Positions 8,552-16,649 are shown, counted from the stretch's first letter. The stretch: DNA of 41,074 bases from Prevotella sp. (GCA_017402445.1 JAFPME010000025.1:1-41074), one strand, 5' to 3'. Notes: generated from the sequence alone by a model not told the origin. Numbers and translations are program-made.

Positions 8552-9751
8552 TTAGATGCCGAGCTTCTTGCGGATGTCCTTAGGAATGGCGTTCTTGTTG
8601 ATGAGAAAGTCCATGGTATTGGCGGCAACGAAAGCCTTGGTCATGTACCATGTGCCCTTGTAGTCGCCATATTCGCCCCATGAATTCTTCACCATGTAGT
8701 ATTCCTTGCCGTTCTGATCCTTGGCCAAGCCGTATATATGCATGCCGTGGTCGTCGGTCAGTTCCCAGTTGTCGAAGCGCTGTTGGCGCAGCTCCTGTGT
8801 CGGAACAATTTCGGGAGCGGTGATGCCCAGCGAGTCGAGCTTGCTTTTCTTGTCTGTTGCGCTCAGCTTTAGCCAGCGGGCAGCGTCGCTGCCTGTGAGG
8901 CTTTGAGCCTTCTTCGTATCGTAGGCAATGCCGAGGCCCTTGCGTGTGAAGCCGTCTTCCGATACGTCGCCGCCCCAAGCCACGGTGTAGCCGTTGGCAA
9001 GCGCATTATCGATGATCTGCATCATCTCGTCCATGGGTACGTTGTACGAGCGGTCCCAGCGCCAGTTGTCCTGCACCTCCACGGGGAAAGCGGTGTAGAA
9101 CGGATGGTGCGTATAGCTGGTGATGCTAACGTAGTCGTCGAGGTTCAGCCCAAGACTGGCCATGAAGCTCTTCGGGGTGTATTTTTTTCCTTCATATACG
9201 AACTCTTCGGGGCACTTGCCCAGATAAGCGTCGATGATGCCCTGCAGTCCTGCCTTCCATTGGTTGCTTATCTTCTTAGCCGAGCTCTTGGCTACTGCAC
9301 CCACATACGGCTCCATGACGCTGAAGAACTCGTTAAAGTTGGCCAGCGAGTCGCCCTGCATGGTACCGGGCAGCGGCATGGCGTTCTCGGGGCAAATGCC
9401 GTGGTTCTTCATGATGATGAGCACGTCACCGGCGCTACCGCCTTGCGAAAACTGACTGTCTCCGTGCATGCGTACGGTCAGCTCAGCACGTTCCATGTAG
9501 TCCTTGTTAGCCACGAACATTTCGCAGAGGTCGTAGGTCTTGCCTGTTTTCTTCAGAATTTCGCTCTCGAAGAACGACAAGGTGGAGTAGGCCCAGCAGG
9601 TACCTGAGCGGTTCTGATCCTTGATGCTGGTGATGGGGAGCGACTTGATGGTAGTGAACACAGGCTTGTTCTTGTTTTCTTCCTTCTTGTCCTGTGCCAT
9701 TGCGCCTGTGGCAACCATGGCCAGCAGGGCGAGCGTTAAGATTTTCTTCAT
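8552..9751 (-). CDS. Secreted C1-type cysteine peptidase (aminopeptidase C / bleomycin hydrolase-like)
   Basis: A 399-aa papain-fold peptidase of the C1B type. Residues 1-20 are a signal peptide ending AMAQ, which is why I start at 9751 and not at the longer frame opening at 9910. The oxyanion Gln46 and catalytic Cys52 lie in KDQNRSGTCWAY; His335 in DDHGMH and Asn356 in KNSWGEYG complete the triad. Such exported PepC-like enzymes are common in Bacteroidetes, whereas the Firmicutes PepC is cytosolic; the periplasm is the likely site. It follows aminopeptidase P by 86 bp with no promoter box visible between, so the two may be cotranscribed and act together in peptide breakdown. Confidence 0.88.
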   Translation of the reverse strand: MKKILTLALLAMVATGAMAQDKKEENKNKPVFTTIKSLPITSIKDQNRSGTCWAYSTLSFFESEILKKTGKTYDLCEMFVANKDYMERAELTVRMHGDSQFSQGGSAGDVLIIMKNHGICPENAMPLPGTMQGDSLANFNEFFSVMEPYVGAVAKSSAKKISNQWKAGLQGIIDAYLGKCPEEFVYEGKKYTPKSFMASLGLNLDDYVSITSYTHHPFYTAFPVEVQDNWRWDRSYNVPMDEMMQIIDNALANGYTVAWGGDVSEDGFTRKGLGIAYDTKKAQSLTGSDAARWLKLSATDKKSKLDSLGITAPEIVPTQELRQQRFDNWELTDDHGMHIYGLAKDQNGKEYYMVKNSWGEYGDYKGTWYMTKAFVAANTMDFLINKNAIPKDIRKKLGI

Positions 9752-9837
9752 GTTTTTTTTCAGTTTATTTGTTTTAGGTCCTTTCTTTTGTAAACGGTTC
9801 GTGGCGTGCTTTCCTACCAAAACGGTTGGAATCGGGA

Positions 9838-11235
9838 CTAATTGTCGGCCATGAAAGCCTCGATGTCCTTCGGATGATAGGGGATGAGGTCCTTGCCGAG
9901 GAATCGGCAACCGTCCTTGGTGATGAGGATGTCGTCCTCGATGCGGATGCCTCCGAAGTCCTTGTAGGTCTCCAACAGATCGTAGTTCAGGAAATCCTTG
10001 TGCAGGCCTTGTGCGCGCCAGTCGTCGATAAGGGCTGGAATGAAGTAGATGCCCGGCTCGTCGGTCATGACGAAGCCTTCTTGCAGGCGCTTGCCGCAGC
10101 GCAGAGCGTTGGTGCCGAACTGTGTCGATGGCTGTATCTCGTCGTCGAAGCCTACGTAGTTCTGCCCTAAGCCTTCCATGTCGTGCACGTCCATGCCCAT
10201 CATGTGGCCCAGACCGTGGGGCAGGAACATGGCATGTGCCCCGGCTTGGACGGCTTCGTCGGTGTCGCCCTTCATCAGTCCGAGTTCTTTCAGGCGTTCG
10301 GTCATCAGTCGGCAGACGTTCATGTGTACGTCATACCACAGTACGCCGGGCCGTGCCACCTCGAGCGCATAGTCATGGCAGGCTTCCACGATGCTGTATA
10401 TCTCCAGTTGCCGTTGTGTAAACTTCCCGTTGACGGGGAACGTGCGTGTGTTGTCCGAGCAGTAGTTCTCTGCATTCTCCGCTCCCGCATCGCACAAGGC
10501 CAGTCTTCCGCTTTCGAGCAAGCTGTACGACGGGTTGCCGTGCATGATTTCGCCGTGCTGTGTGAAGATGGTTGCGAAGCTCTCGTGCTCGCCCAGCGAG
10601 TGGGCCATGCCGTCCACCTGTCCACCGACGTATTTCTCGGTCACACCCGGACGCGTCATCCTCATAGCGTGTGTGTGCATCTGGTAGCCGATGGCGCAGG
10701 CTTTTTCTATCTCTGCGACCTCAAGGTCTGTCTTGCATTGGCGCATCTTGACGATGGCCATGATGAGTTCCACCGATGCCGATTCTTTCTGCTGGCTGGG
10801 ATGGATGCCCAGCAAGTCCATAATCTGTATCTTCGTGTCGTGACGGTAGGGAGGAAGAAAGTGAATCTGCCGATGTTGACGAAGGGCTTCGTTGCAGATA
10901 ACCTGCAGTTGCTTCATCGGAGCGCTGTGTTCCACGCCCACTTGGCAGGCCAGATCCTTCACATTGTCCACTGAGCCGTACCATACGATATCCTCGATAT
11001 CGATGTCGTCGCCGACGAGCGTTTCCGTTCCGTTGTCCACGTCGATGACGCCCACAAGTCCGTCTCTGCGTTGGCCGAAGAAGTAGAGGAACGACGAATC
11101 CTGGCGGAACGGATAGTAGCCGTTGTTGGGATAGTTGCACGGCGACTCGTTGTTTCCAAACAAGATGATAACACCATTCTCAACCAGCTTGCGCAGCTGT
11201 TTGCGGCGTTCGATATAGACTTCTTTTGCAAACAT
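9838..11235 (-). CDS. pepP: Xaa-Pro aminopeptidase P family (M24B)
   Basis: A 465-aa metallo-aminopeptidase that removes N-terminal residues preceding proline. An N-terminal creatinase/prolidase-type domain (about 1-170) precedes the pita-bread catalytic domain. Metal ligands are visible: Asp249, Asp261, His344 in HGLGH, Glu393 in TDEPG and Glu433 in IRIEDD. The start at 11235 is preferred because a longer frame to 11265 would begin inside the TATCTTTG promoter box. No signal peptide is seen, so it is cytosolic. It lies upstream of the C1 peptidase on the same strand. Confidence 0.92.
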   Translation of the reverse strand: MFAKEVYIERRKQLRKLVENGVIILFGNNESPCNYPNNGYYPFRQDSSFLYFFGQRRDGLVGVIDVDNGTETLVGDDIDIEDIVWYGSVDNVKDLACQVGVEHSAPMKQLQVICNEALRQHRQIHFLPPYRHDTKIQIMDLLGIHPSQQKESASVELIMAIVKMRQCKTDLEVAEIEKACAIGYQMHTHAMRMTRPGVTEKYVGGQVDGMAHSLGEHESFATIFTQHGEIMHGNPSYSLLESGRLALCDAGAENAENYCSDNTRTFPVNGKFTQRQLEIYSIVEACHDYALEVARPGVLWYDVHMNVCRLMTERLKELGLMKGDTDEAVQAGAHAMFLPHGLGHMMGMDVHDMEGLGQNYVGFDDEIQPSTQFGTNALRCGKRLQEGFVMTDEPGIYFIPALIDDWRAQGLHKDFLNYDLLETYKDFGGIRIEDDILITKDGCRFLGKDLIPYHPKDIEAFMADN

Positions 11236-11262
11236 TTTGTTCTGTTTTACGTTTATTTTTTG

Positions 11263-11270
11263 CAAAGATA
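11263..11270 (-). promoter_or_regulatory. -7 box of pepP
   Basis: The minus strand reads TATCTTTG, about 28 bp before the chosen ATG at 11235. It rules out the in-frame upstream ATG at 11265. No clear -33 element was found. Confidence 0.6.
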
Positions 11271-11323
11271 CGCATTTTAATTCAGATTGTATTCTTCCGA
11301 ACTCTTAATTAAAAAAAAAAGAT

Positions 11324-11331
11324 TAACTTTG
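11324..11331 (+). promoter_or_regulatory. -7 box of the patatin-like gene
   Basis: TAACTTTG lies 23 bp before the ATG at 11355, preceded by a run of ten A residues (11311-11320) in the spacer. No clear TTG at the -33 position. Confidence 0.5.
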
Positions 11332-11354
11332 CCGGAAAATCAGTAATCAAAGTC

Positions 11355-12200
11355 ATGGTCATTAACAGAAACACGGGGTTGGTGCTTGAAGGAGGAGGCA
11401 TGCGCGGCGTCTTCACCAGCGGCGTGCTCGATGCGTTCATGAAGCACGAGGTGTGGTTCCGCTATGTCGTGGCTGTCAGTGCCGGAGCCTGCAACGGAAT
11501 GTCATACGTCAGCAGGCAGAAAAGGCGTGCCCGGCTGTCGAACATCGACATGCTGGCACACTACGACTACATCGGTCTGCGTCATTTGGTCACACAGGGT
11601 AGCATCTTCGACCAGAAACTGCTTTACGACGACTTCCCTAACAAGTTGCTTCCCTTCGACTGGGACACCTTCTTCAGTGGGGAAACTGTCTTCGAAGCGG
11701 TCACTACCAACTGCCTGACGGGGACAGCTTGCTACCTGTCTGAGACGAAAAACCGACAGCGTGCACTTGACATCGTGCGCGCCAGCAGTTCGCTGCCTTA
11801 CGTCAGCAAGATGGTTGAGGTGGACGGCATACCGATGCTCGACGGAGGCATCGTGGACAGCATACCTGTTCTGCATGCCATCGAGCAGGGCCATCCGACA
11901 AACGTCGTTGTACAGACACGTAACTACGGCTACCGTTCGTCCGAGAAAGACCACAAGATTCCCCCCATAGTCTACAAGGAGTATCCGCGCCTGCGCGTGG
12001 CATTGAGTCATCGTTGTGAGGTTTACAACCGGCAGCTGGAAATGGTCGAACAGATGGAGGGGCAGGGAAAAATTGTATGCATACGTCCGCAACGGCCTAT
12101 GGAAGTGGACCGTATCGAGAGGGATCTGAGCAAGTTGGAACGCCTCTACGAAGAGGGTTTTGAACAAGGAGAGGCGTTTGTTGCGCGTTACTGGAAGTAG
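11355..12200 (+). CDS. Patatin-like phospholipase family protein (YjjU/RssA-like)
   Basis: A 281-aa predicted Ser-Asp lipid acyl hydrolase. The oxyanion loop GGGMRG is at residues 13-18. The nucleophile elbow reads A-V-S-A-G (Ser42), so the first glycine of GxSxG is alanine. The catalytic Asp163 sits in the DGG motif (MLDGGIVDS). The best family resemblance by eye is the YjjU-type cytosolic patatins. There is no signal peptide. Flanked by its own promoter and a 13-bp terminator hairpin, it appears monocistronic. The substrate is not known. Confidence 0.85.
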   Translation: MVINRNTGLVLEGGGMRGVFTSGVLDAFMKHEVWFRYVVAVSAGACNGMSYVSRQKRRARLSNIDMLAHYDYIGLRHLVTQGSIFDQKLLYDDFPNKLLPFDWDTFFSGETVFEAVTTNCLTGTACYLSETKNRQRALDIVRASSSLPYVSKMVEVDGIPMLDGGIVDSIPVLHAIEQGHPTNVVVQTRNYGYRSSEKDHKIPPIVYKEYPRLRVALSHRCEVYNRQLEMVEQMEGQGKIVCIRPQRPMEVDRIERDLSKLERLYEEGFEQGEAFVARYWK

Positions 12201-12227
12201 CGGTGGCAGAATAGTAACATAAAGTCA

Positions 12228-12260
12228 ACGGGCATTCAGGTTGTTTTCCTGAATGCCCGT
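12228..12260. terminator. Terminator between convergent patatin and DUF805 genes
   Basis: ACGGGCATTCAGG and CCTGAATGCCCGT form a perfect 13-bp stem with a 7-nt loop (12241-12247). It sits between converging genes and could serve both strands; T-tracts are weak on both sides. Confidence 0.7.
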
Positions 12261-12282
12261 CTGTTATTGCACCGGATAGCGA

Positions 12283-12807
12283 TCAGTTGTTGTCCAGCAC
12301 ATACTTGGGTGACTCGCCGTATTTGTTTGGCTCCACCTTGCTGTCCATGCAGAAGAAGATGAGACAGGCGATGCCGAACACCATCGAGCAGAGCAAGGCG
12401 ACAATGCAGACGGGATTTGTGAATGCTGCAGCCATACCCGACAACAGCTGTTCGGGGTCTACGTCGGCGTTGTCCGACATTCCTATGATGGAAGAAAACA
12501 TGTTGTAGGAGATGATGGAGGTGTAGACCGTACTTGCAATCATCGCTAATCCGTACCACCATCCGCTGTGTCCTGTGTCGTGCAGGCGGCGGAACGAAAC
12601 AGGAATCATTGCCAGCATGATCAAAAACTGTGCAATAGCTCCGATTAATGGAATAAAATTGCACACGAACGATGCGATGAATCCCGCCAAAGCTACCCAC
12701 CAGAACTCGGAACGGCGCGAGCGGCCTCGGAATTGTGTCACTTTACTCCACGCTAAGCGCAGGGCTTCCTGAAACCCCAGCTGGGGCAATTCTTTGATTT
12801 GTGCCAT
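12283..12807 (-). CDS. DUF805 family inner-membrane protein
   Basis: A 174-aa membrane protein with about four hydrophobic segments. The family hallmark is visible: FRGRSRRSEFWW before the first membrane segment and RRLHDTGHSGWWYG in the loop after the second pair. The function of DUF805 proteins is not established. I start at the ATG at 12807, which begins MAQIKELPQLGF, because the longer frame has a low-complexity lead that overlaps the end of trmD. It follows trmD by 29 bp and is probably cotranscribed with it. Confidence 0.85.
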   Translation of the reverse strand: MAQIKELPQLGFQEALRLAWSKVTQFRGRSRRSEFWWVALAGFIASFVCNFIPLIGAIAQFLIMLAMIPVSFRRLHDTGHSGWWYGLAMIASTVYTSIISYNMFSSIIGMSDNADVDPEQLLSGMAAAFTNPVCIVALLCSMVFGIACLIFFCMDSKVEPNKYGESPKYVLDNN

Positions 12808-12836
12808 AGTGTATAATTTTAAGATGTGAATAATCG

Positions 12837-13514
12837 TCAGTCCTTCAGCAGGTCGGGGCGAAGACGGCGCGTGCGCTCCAGCGCCTGCTCCATTTCCCAT
12901 TCCTTAATCTTCGCCTCGTGGCCACTCAGCAAGATGTCGGGAACGCGCCAACCCTTGTATTCTGCCGGGCGTGTGTAGATAGGGGCAGCCAGCAGGTCGT
13001 CTTGAAAACAGTCGGAGAGAGCGCTCTGCTCGTCGCCCACCACGCCGGGGATGATGCGCACAATGGCGTCAGCCATGACAGCTGCTGCCAGTTCGCCACC
13101 CGTCAGCACGTAGTCACCGATGGATATTTCGCGCGTGATGAGGTGGTCGCGGATGCGCTGGTCGATGCCTTTGTAGTGGCCGCAGAGGATGATGATGTTG
13201 TTGAGCAGAGACAGGTCGTTGGCTACATGCTGGTTGAACTGCTCGCCGTCGGGACTGGTGAAAATCACCTCGTCGTAAGTGCGCTCTGCCTTCAGGGCCG
13301 AGATGCAGCGGTCGATAGGCTCTATTTGCATCACCATGCCGGCGAAGCCACCGTATGGGTAGTCGTCCACGCGGCGCCATTTGTCAAGCGTATAGTCGCG
13401 CAGGTTGTGCAGATGAATCTCTGCCAACCCTTTCTTCTCTGCTCTTGCCAGGATGGACTCGTGCACGAAGCCCTCAATCATCTCTGGCAAAACGGTTATT
13501 ATGTCTATTCTCAT
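12837..13514 (-). CDS. trmD: tRNA (guanine-N1-)-methyltransferase TrmD
   Basis: A SPOUT-class enzyme that methylates G37 of tRNAs using S-adenosylmethionine. The start [12 protein letters not shown] is the classic TrmD N-terminus; [10 protein letters not shown] (a G to F change in the usual YGGGAGM) and the trefoil-knot segment [14 protein letters not shown] with the following PGVVGDEQS identify it. At 225 aa it is of normal length. A TATATTTG box ends only 8 bp before the ATG, so the mRNA may have almost no leader. DUF805 follows 29 bp downstream. In many bacteria trmD sits with rpsP/rimM/rplS; it does not here. Confidence 0.95.
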   Translation of the reverse strand: MRIDIITVLPEMIEGFVHESILARAEKKGLAEIHLHNLRDYTLDKWRRVDDYPYGGFAGMVMQIEPIDRCISALKAERTYDEVIFTSPDGEQFNQHVANDLSLLNNIIILCGHYKGIDQRIRDHLITREISIGDYVLTGGELAAAVMADAIVRIIPGVVGDEQSALSDCFQDDLLAAPIYTRPAEYKGWRVPDILLSGHEAKIKEWEMEQALERTRRLRPDLLKD

Positions 13515-13522
13515 TTCGACTG

Positions 13523-13530
13523 CAAATATA
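13523..13530 (-). promoter_or_regulatory. -7 box of trmD, almost abutting the start codon
   Basis: The minus strand reads TATATTTG with only eight bases between its last G and the ATG. No good -33 TTG was found, which lowers confidence. Confidence 0.4.
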
Positions 13531-13712
13531 TGAATAATATTTTATACCGCCATCGTTTTGCAAAAAAAATGCTCATGGGAATCATTCTAACCACGTTCAG
13601 GTACATGCCCACGTATGCTGAAAAAGAAAAAGGTGTAAAGCGAGAACTATTGTGAAATCTTTCAAATCTTATAAGTATGACTAAGCTTTTGAATAGATTA
13701 TGTATGATGCTT

Positions 13713-14044
13713 TGTAAATATTTCATACCGAAAAAACGGGTAAAGATTTTCTTTCATTCTACGAAGACGAAAGCGGTTGTTTTGTCAAAAGAATCGGACA
13801 AAATCGGAAAATTTTTCTTTCCGTTTTTCAAAATGGCCCATTTTACGACGCAAAATGGCCCGTTCTGCCGCGCAGAATGATTCATTCTGTCGAGCAAAAC
13901 GGGCCGTTTTCGTGTGCAGAATGAGTCATTTTGAAAGCCCGAAAAATGTAAAGAAAACACAAGTCGCTTTTTCCCAGTGCTTTAGAACTTTCTCATAATT
14001 CGCGCGTACGCGTCCGTCGGCTTTTTATTTTGGAAAGATGGCCT
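13713..14044 (+). repeat. 332-bp palindrome-array element, copy A
   Basis: Aligns without any gap to the reverse complement of 29072-29403; I count about 242 identities in 332 positions. Ordered parts: a variable A/T-rich left section, five 17-bp palindromes at 22-bp period (13829-13933), a perfectly conserved 20-bp box AAAATGTAAAGAAAACACAA (13943-13962), and a perfectly conserved 23-bp block (13998-14020) holding the palindrome CGCGTACGCG. Short open frames cross it on both strands, but their starts are not conserved between copies and the 22-bp period is not a multiple of three, so I regard it as non-coding. It fills most of the 796-bp gap between trmD and the xylanase gene. No terminal repeats or target duplications were seen. 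I do not recognise it as a named family. Confidence 0.85.
13829..13933. repeat. Five-palindrome array of copy A
   Basis: Palindromes at 13829-13845, 13851-13867, 13873-13889, 13895-13911 and 13917-13933, each 17 bp, with 5-bp unrelated spacers. Examples: CAGAATGATTCATTCTG and CAAAACGGGCCGTTTTC. Cores differ between units (TGGCCCA, TGATTCA, CGGGCCG, TGAGTCA) while symmetry is mostly kept. Confidence 0.85.
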
Positions 14045-14140
14045 GCATTTCGTATAATAAATGTTATTTTGTAAGCATAATTCAGCGTTTACAAAGCTAT
14101 CAACTGCAGAGGGAGGAAACCAAGTTCTTACACCACTTTC

Positions 14141-14165
14141 TTATTCCGAACTGGCGTTAGAATAA
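14141..14165. other. Inverted repeat upstream of the xylanase promoter
   Basis: TTATTC (14141-14146) and GAATAA (14160-14165) are separated by 13 bp, about 40 bp upstream of the -33 element. The spacing would suit a dimeric regulator, but six-base arms can arise by chance. Nearby 14189-14201 contains AAATGAGCTAT, also seen at 122-132. Nothing else is recognisable in 14045-14205. Confidence 0.3.
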
Positions 14166-14205
14166 CAAAAACCTTTTCAGCTGTTTCAAAAATGAGCTAT
14201 TATTC

Positions 14206-14234
14206 TTGTGTGTGTTCTAATTTTTGTACCTTTG
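14206..14234 (+). promoter_or_regulatory. Promoter of the xylanase gene
   Basis: TTG at 14206-14208 and TACCTTTG at 14227-14234, 18 bp apart, give a good Bacteroidetes promoter with a leader of about 70 nt. Confidence 0.65.
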
Positions 14235-14310
14235 CATGGGAAAAAGAGAAAAAAATCTCTTTTGTCAAGAATTAGAGTTTAGTCAGTTAGTAAGAGTTTA
14301 GAATTAAATA

Positions 14311-16566
14311 ATGAATAAACCAAGTCGTATGAAAAAGAATCTTTTAGCAACGCTATTCTTGGGCGTTGTAGCCATGAGCGCATCAGGCCAGGGACTGTCA
14401 GGCAACCCTTACAAGTTCCTGGGCAACATCACGACAAGAGGCAACGTGGACGCTGGTGGTGGCGTGCCACAGTATTATCAGCTGTGGAATCAGATTACCT
14501 GTGAGAACGAATCGAAATGGGCTTCCGTGGAAGGCAGCCGTGGCAATTTCAATTGGAGTGGGGCTGACCGTGCTTTCAACTATGCCAAACAGCACGACTT
14601 CACCTACAAGTTCCACGCGCTGGTGTGGGGTTCCCAGTATCCGAGTTGGTTGGACAATCTGTCGGCCGGTGAACGCCTGTCAGCCATGACCAATTGGTTT
14701 GACCATGCAAAGGCGCAGTATGAGGAGCTTCCCATGATCGACGTGGTCAACGAGGCCGTCGGCAACCATCAGGCAGGCAATCCCATGATCAAAGAGACGC
14801 TGGGTGGTGGTGGCAAGACGGGCTACGACTGGCTCATCAAGGCCTTTGAGATGGCTTACGAGCGCTGGCCGAATGCCATTCTTATCTACAACGACTACAA
14901 CTCTATTCAATGGGACATCGACAAGTACATTGACTTGGTGCGCACGTTGCGCGATGCAGGAGCTCCTATCGATGCCTATGGAAACCAGTCGCACGACGTG
15001 ACCAACATCAGCGAGAACAATCTGAGAAACGCATTGAAAAAGCAGCAAGACGCACTGCAGATGCCCATGTTCGTCACAGAGCTCGATATCGACATCTCCA
15101 ACGACGCACAGCAGAAAGCACAGTACGAGCGCGTGCTCCCAGCGATGTGGGAGGCACCCTATTGTGCAGGCGTCACCCTCTGGGGCTACGTCCATGGCGC
15201 CACCTGGGTCGACAACTCCGGACTCTACCGTAACGGCACCGAACGGCCTGCCATGACCTGGATAAAGCAATACATGCAGACCGATGCTGCCAAGAACGCT
15301 GTGGGACCGTTCCCCGGCACGAAGAAAGAGGCTTCGGTCTACATTCGCCCTGCTGCCCTGAAAGTGGCAAAGGACGACGTGCTGCCCATCAAGGTGCGTG
15401 CCAGAATGGCTACCAAGACCATCGAGAAAATAGATCTCTACGCGGATGACGAACTGGTTGCCACCATGACGGAGGAGCCTTACATCGCAGAGTACATGGC
15501 CAGTACTGTGGGACAGAAGACGCTGAAAGCTGTGGTCACTACCACCGACGGTTCCACCTACGAGCGACTGTCGAGAATCCAAGTGACACGAGGTACACTG
15601 CGCTCGCCTTACAATGGCGTGGTGGCAGAAGTGCCCGGCACCATCAATGTCGATGAATACGATGAGGGCCTTTCGGGTGTCGCTTATAGCAACGCAACCC
15701 GCAGCACTACCACAGCCATGAAAAACGGCCAATGGATGGAGTATACGGTCGACGTTAAGGAGGATGGACTTTATTCGGTTGAGGCAGAGGTGGCCTCGAC
15801 GACCGCTGACGGCATGTTCCACCTGTCGGAATACGGGTTCGACAATCTTACATTCTATACCAATATCACTAAGGTTCCAAACACAGGCAGCAGCTCTGCG
15901 TTCCAGACTCTGCGCATCCCCATGACAGAGCCGCTGACAGCAGGCCGTCATGTGTTCTGCCTGAACATTGACAAGGGCGGTTTCTTCATCAAGAGCTTGG
16001 CATTCAAGAAAGTTCCTACGGTCGAACTGCCTGGAACACTCGAAGTCGAGGATCTGGTGGAAGGCGAAGGCGCTGACTTTGCGAGCGGCAATGGCGGGAC
16101 GGTGCTCAGCAACACGACCGCCGGCGAGTGGATGGAGTATAATGTGGACTTCAAGGAAGGCGGCAAATACACGTTGGAGGCTACGGTGTCGTCGGCTGTT
16201 GACAATTCTGCCTTCAAGGTGTTCCTCATCGAAGCCGACGGAAACGAAAAGTCGCTCTGCACGGTCAACGTTCCCAATACCGGCAGTCTGGAAAATTACG
16301 AGGTGAAGTCGGTGAAGATCAGGAACGGCATCAAGGCTGGCAAGCAGAAGATACGCGTCGTCATCAATACCGGCGGTTGCAACATCGACAAGCTGCAATT
16401 CGTGTGCACCGAGTCCACAGGTATCGTCATGGCAACGGATGATGAGGTTACCGAGACGCAATGGTTCACACCTGACGGTCGCAAGCTGAGCGCTCCGCAA
16501 AAGGGTATCAACTTGGAGCGTGTGGTTGTCAACGGAAGTGTGAAAACACGTAAAGTCATTCGCTGA
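14311..16566 (+). CDS. Secreted GH10 endo-1,4-beta-xylanase with two CBM6-like domains
   Basis: A 751-aa modular enzyme that cuts xylan main chains. A signal peptide (about 1-27, ending SASGQ) precedes a GH10 catalytic domain (about 30-325) with acid/base Glu148 in DVVNEAV and nucleophile Glu257 in FVTELDI. An Ig-like linker domain follows (about 337-426), then two CBM6-like carbohydrate-binding domains (about 435-565 and 572-705), recognisable by the paired NGQWMEYTVDVKEDG and AGEWMEYNVDFKEGG segments. The last 45 residues (WFTPDGRKL ... TRKVIR) resemble the short basic C-terminal tails of exported Prevotella proteins, possibly a type IX sorting signal. ATG 14311 or the in-frame ATG 14329 could be the start; either leaves a signal peptide. 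It is not accompanied by SusC/SusD genes. Confidence 0.9.
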   Translation: MNKPSRMKKNLLATLFLGVVAMSASGQGLSGNPYKFLGNITTRGNVDAGGGVPQYYQLWNQITCENESKWASVEGSRGNFNWSGADRAFNYAKQHDFTYKFHALVWGSQYPSWLDNLSAGERLSAMTNWFDHAKAQYEELPMIDVVNEAVGNHQAGNPMIKETLGGGGKTGYDWLIKAFEMAYERWPNAILIYNDYNSIQWDIDKYIDLVRTLRDAGAPIDAYGNQSHDVTNISENNLRNALKKQQDALQMPMFVTELDIDISNDAQQKAQYERVLPAMWEAPYCAGVTLWGYVHGATWVDNSGLYRNGTERPAMTWIKQYMQTDAAKNAVGPFPGTKKEASVYIRPAALKVAKDDVLPIKVRARMATKTIEKIDLYADDELVATMTEEPYIAEYMASTVGQKTLKAVVTTTDGSTYERLSRIQVTRGTLRSPYNGVVAEVPGTINVDEYDEGLSGVAYSNATRSTTTAMKNGQWMEYTVDVKEDGLYSVEAEVASTTADGMFHLSEYGFDNLTFYTNITKVPNTGSSSAFQTLRIPMTEPLTAGRHVFCLNIDKGGFFIKSLAFKKVPTVELPGTLEVEDLVEGEGADFASGNGGTVLSNTTAGEWMEYNVDFKEGGKYTLEATVSSAVDNSAFKVFLIEADGNEKSLCTVNVPNTGSLENYEVKSVKIRNGIKAGKQKIRVVINTGGCNIDKLQFVCTESTGIVMATDDEVTETQWFTPDGRKLSAPQKGINLERVVVNGSVKTRKVIR

Positions 16567-16588
16567 CTTCGTTATGGATGAACGATTG

Positions 16589-16623
16589 GGACTTCGTCTG
16601 CATGAACGATGCTGACGAAGTCC
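16589..16623. other. 10-bp inverted repeat after the xylanase gene
   Basis: GGACTTCGTC (16589-16598) and GACGAAGTCC (16614-16623) pair perfectly around a 15-nt loop; TGAACGAT occurs at both ends of this small region as a direct repeat. It could add to termination ahead of the stronger hairpin at 16650-16683. Confidence 0.45.
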
Positions 16624-16649
16624 TGAATGACAAACTTTACAGAAACGAA

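Noticed and set aside
13829-13933. CRISPR array
   Set aside because: The units are palindromic and variable, while the intervening 5 bp are far too short for spacers; no cas genes are present.
13754-13960. Open frames through the palindrome arrays (both strands, both copies) encoding repetitive Cys/Asn/Gly/Pro/Phe peptides
   Set aside because: The 22-bp period is not a multiple of three, several overlapping frames are open at once, and starts are not shared by the two copies; they look like by-products of the repeated DNA.
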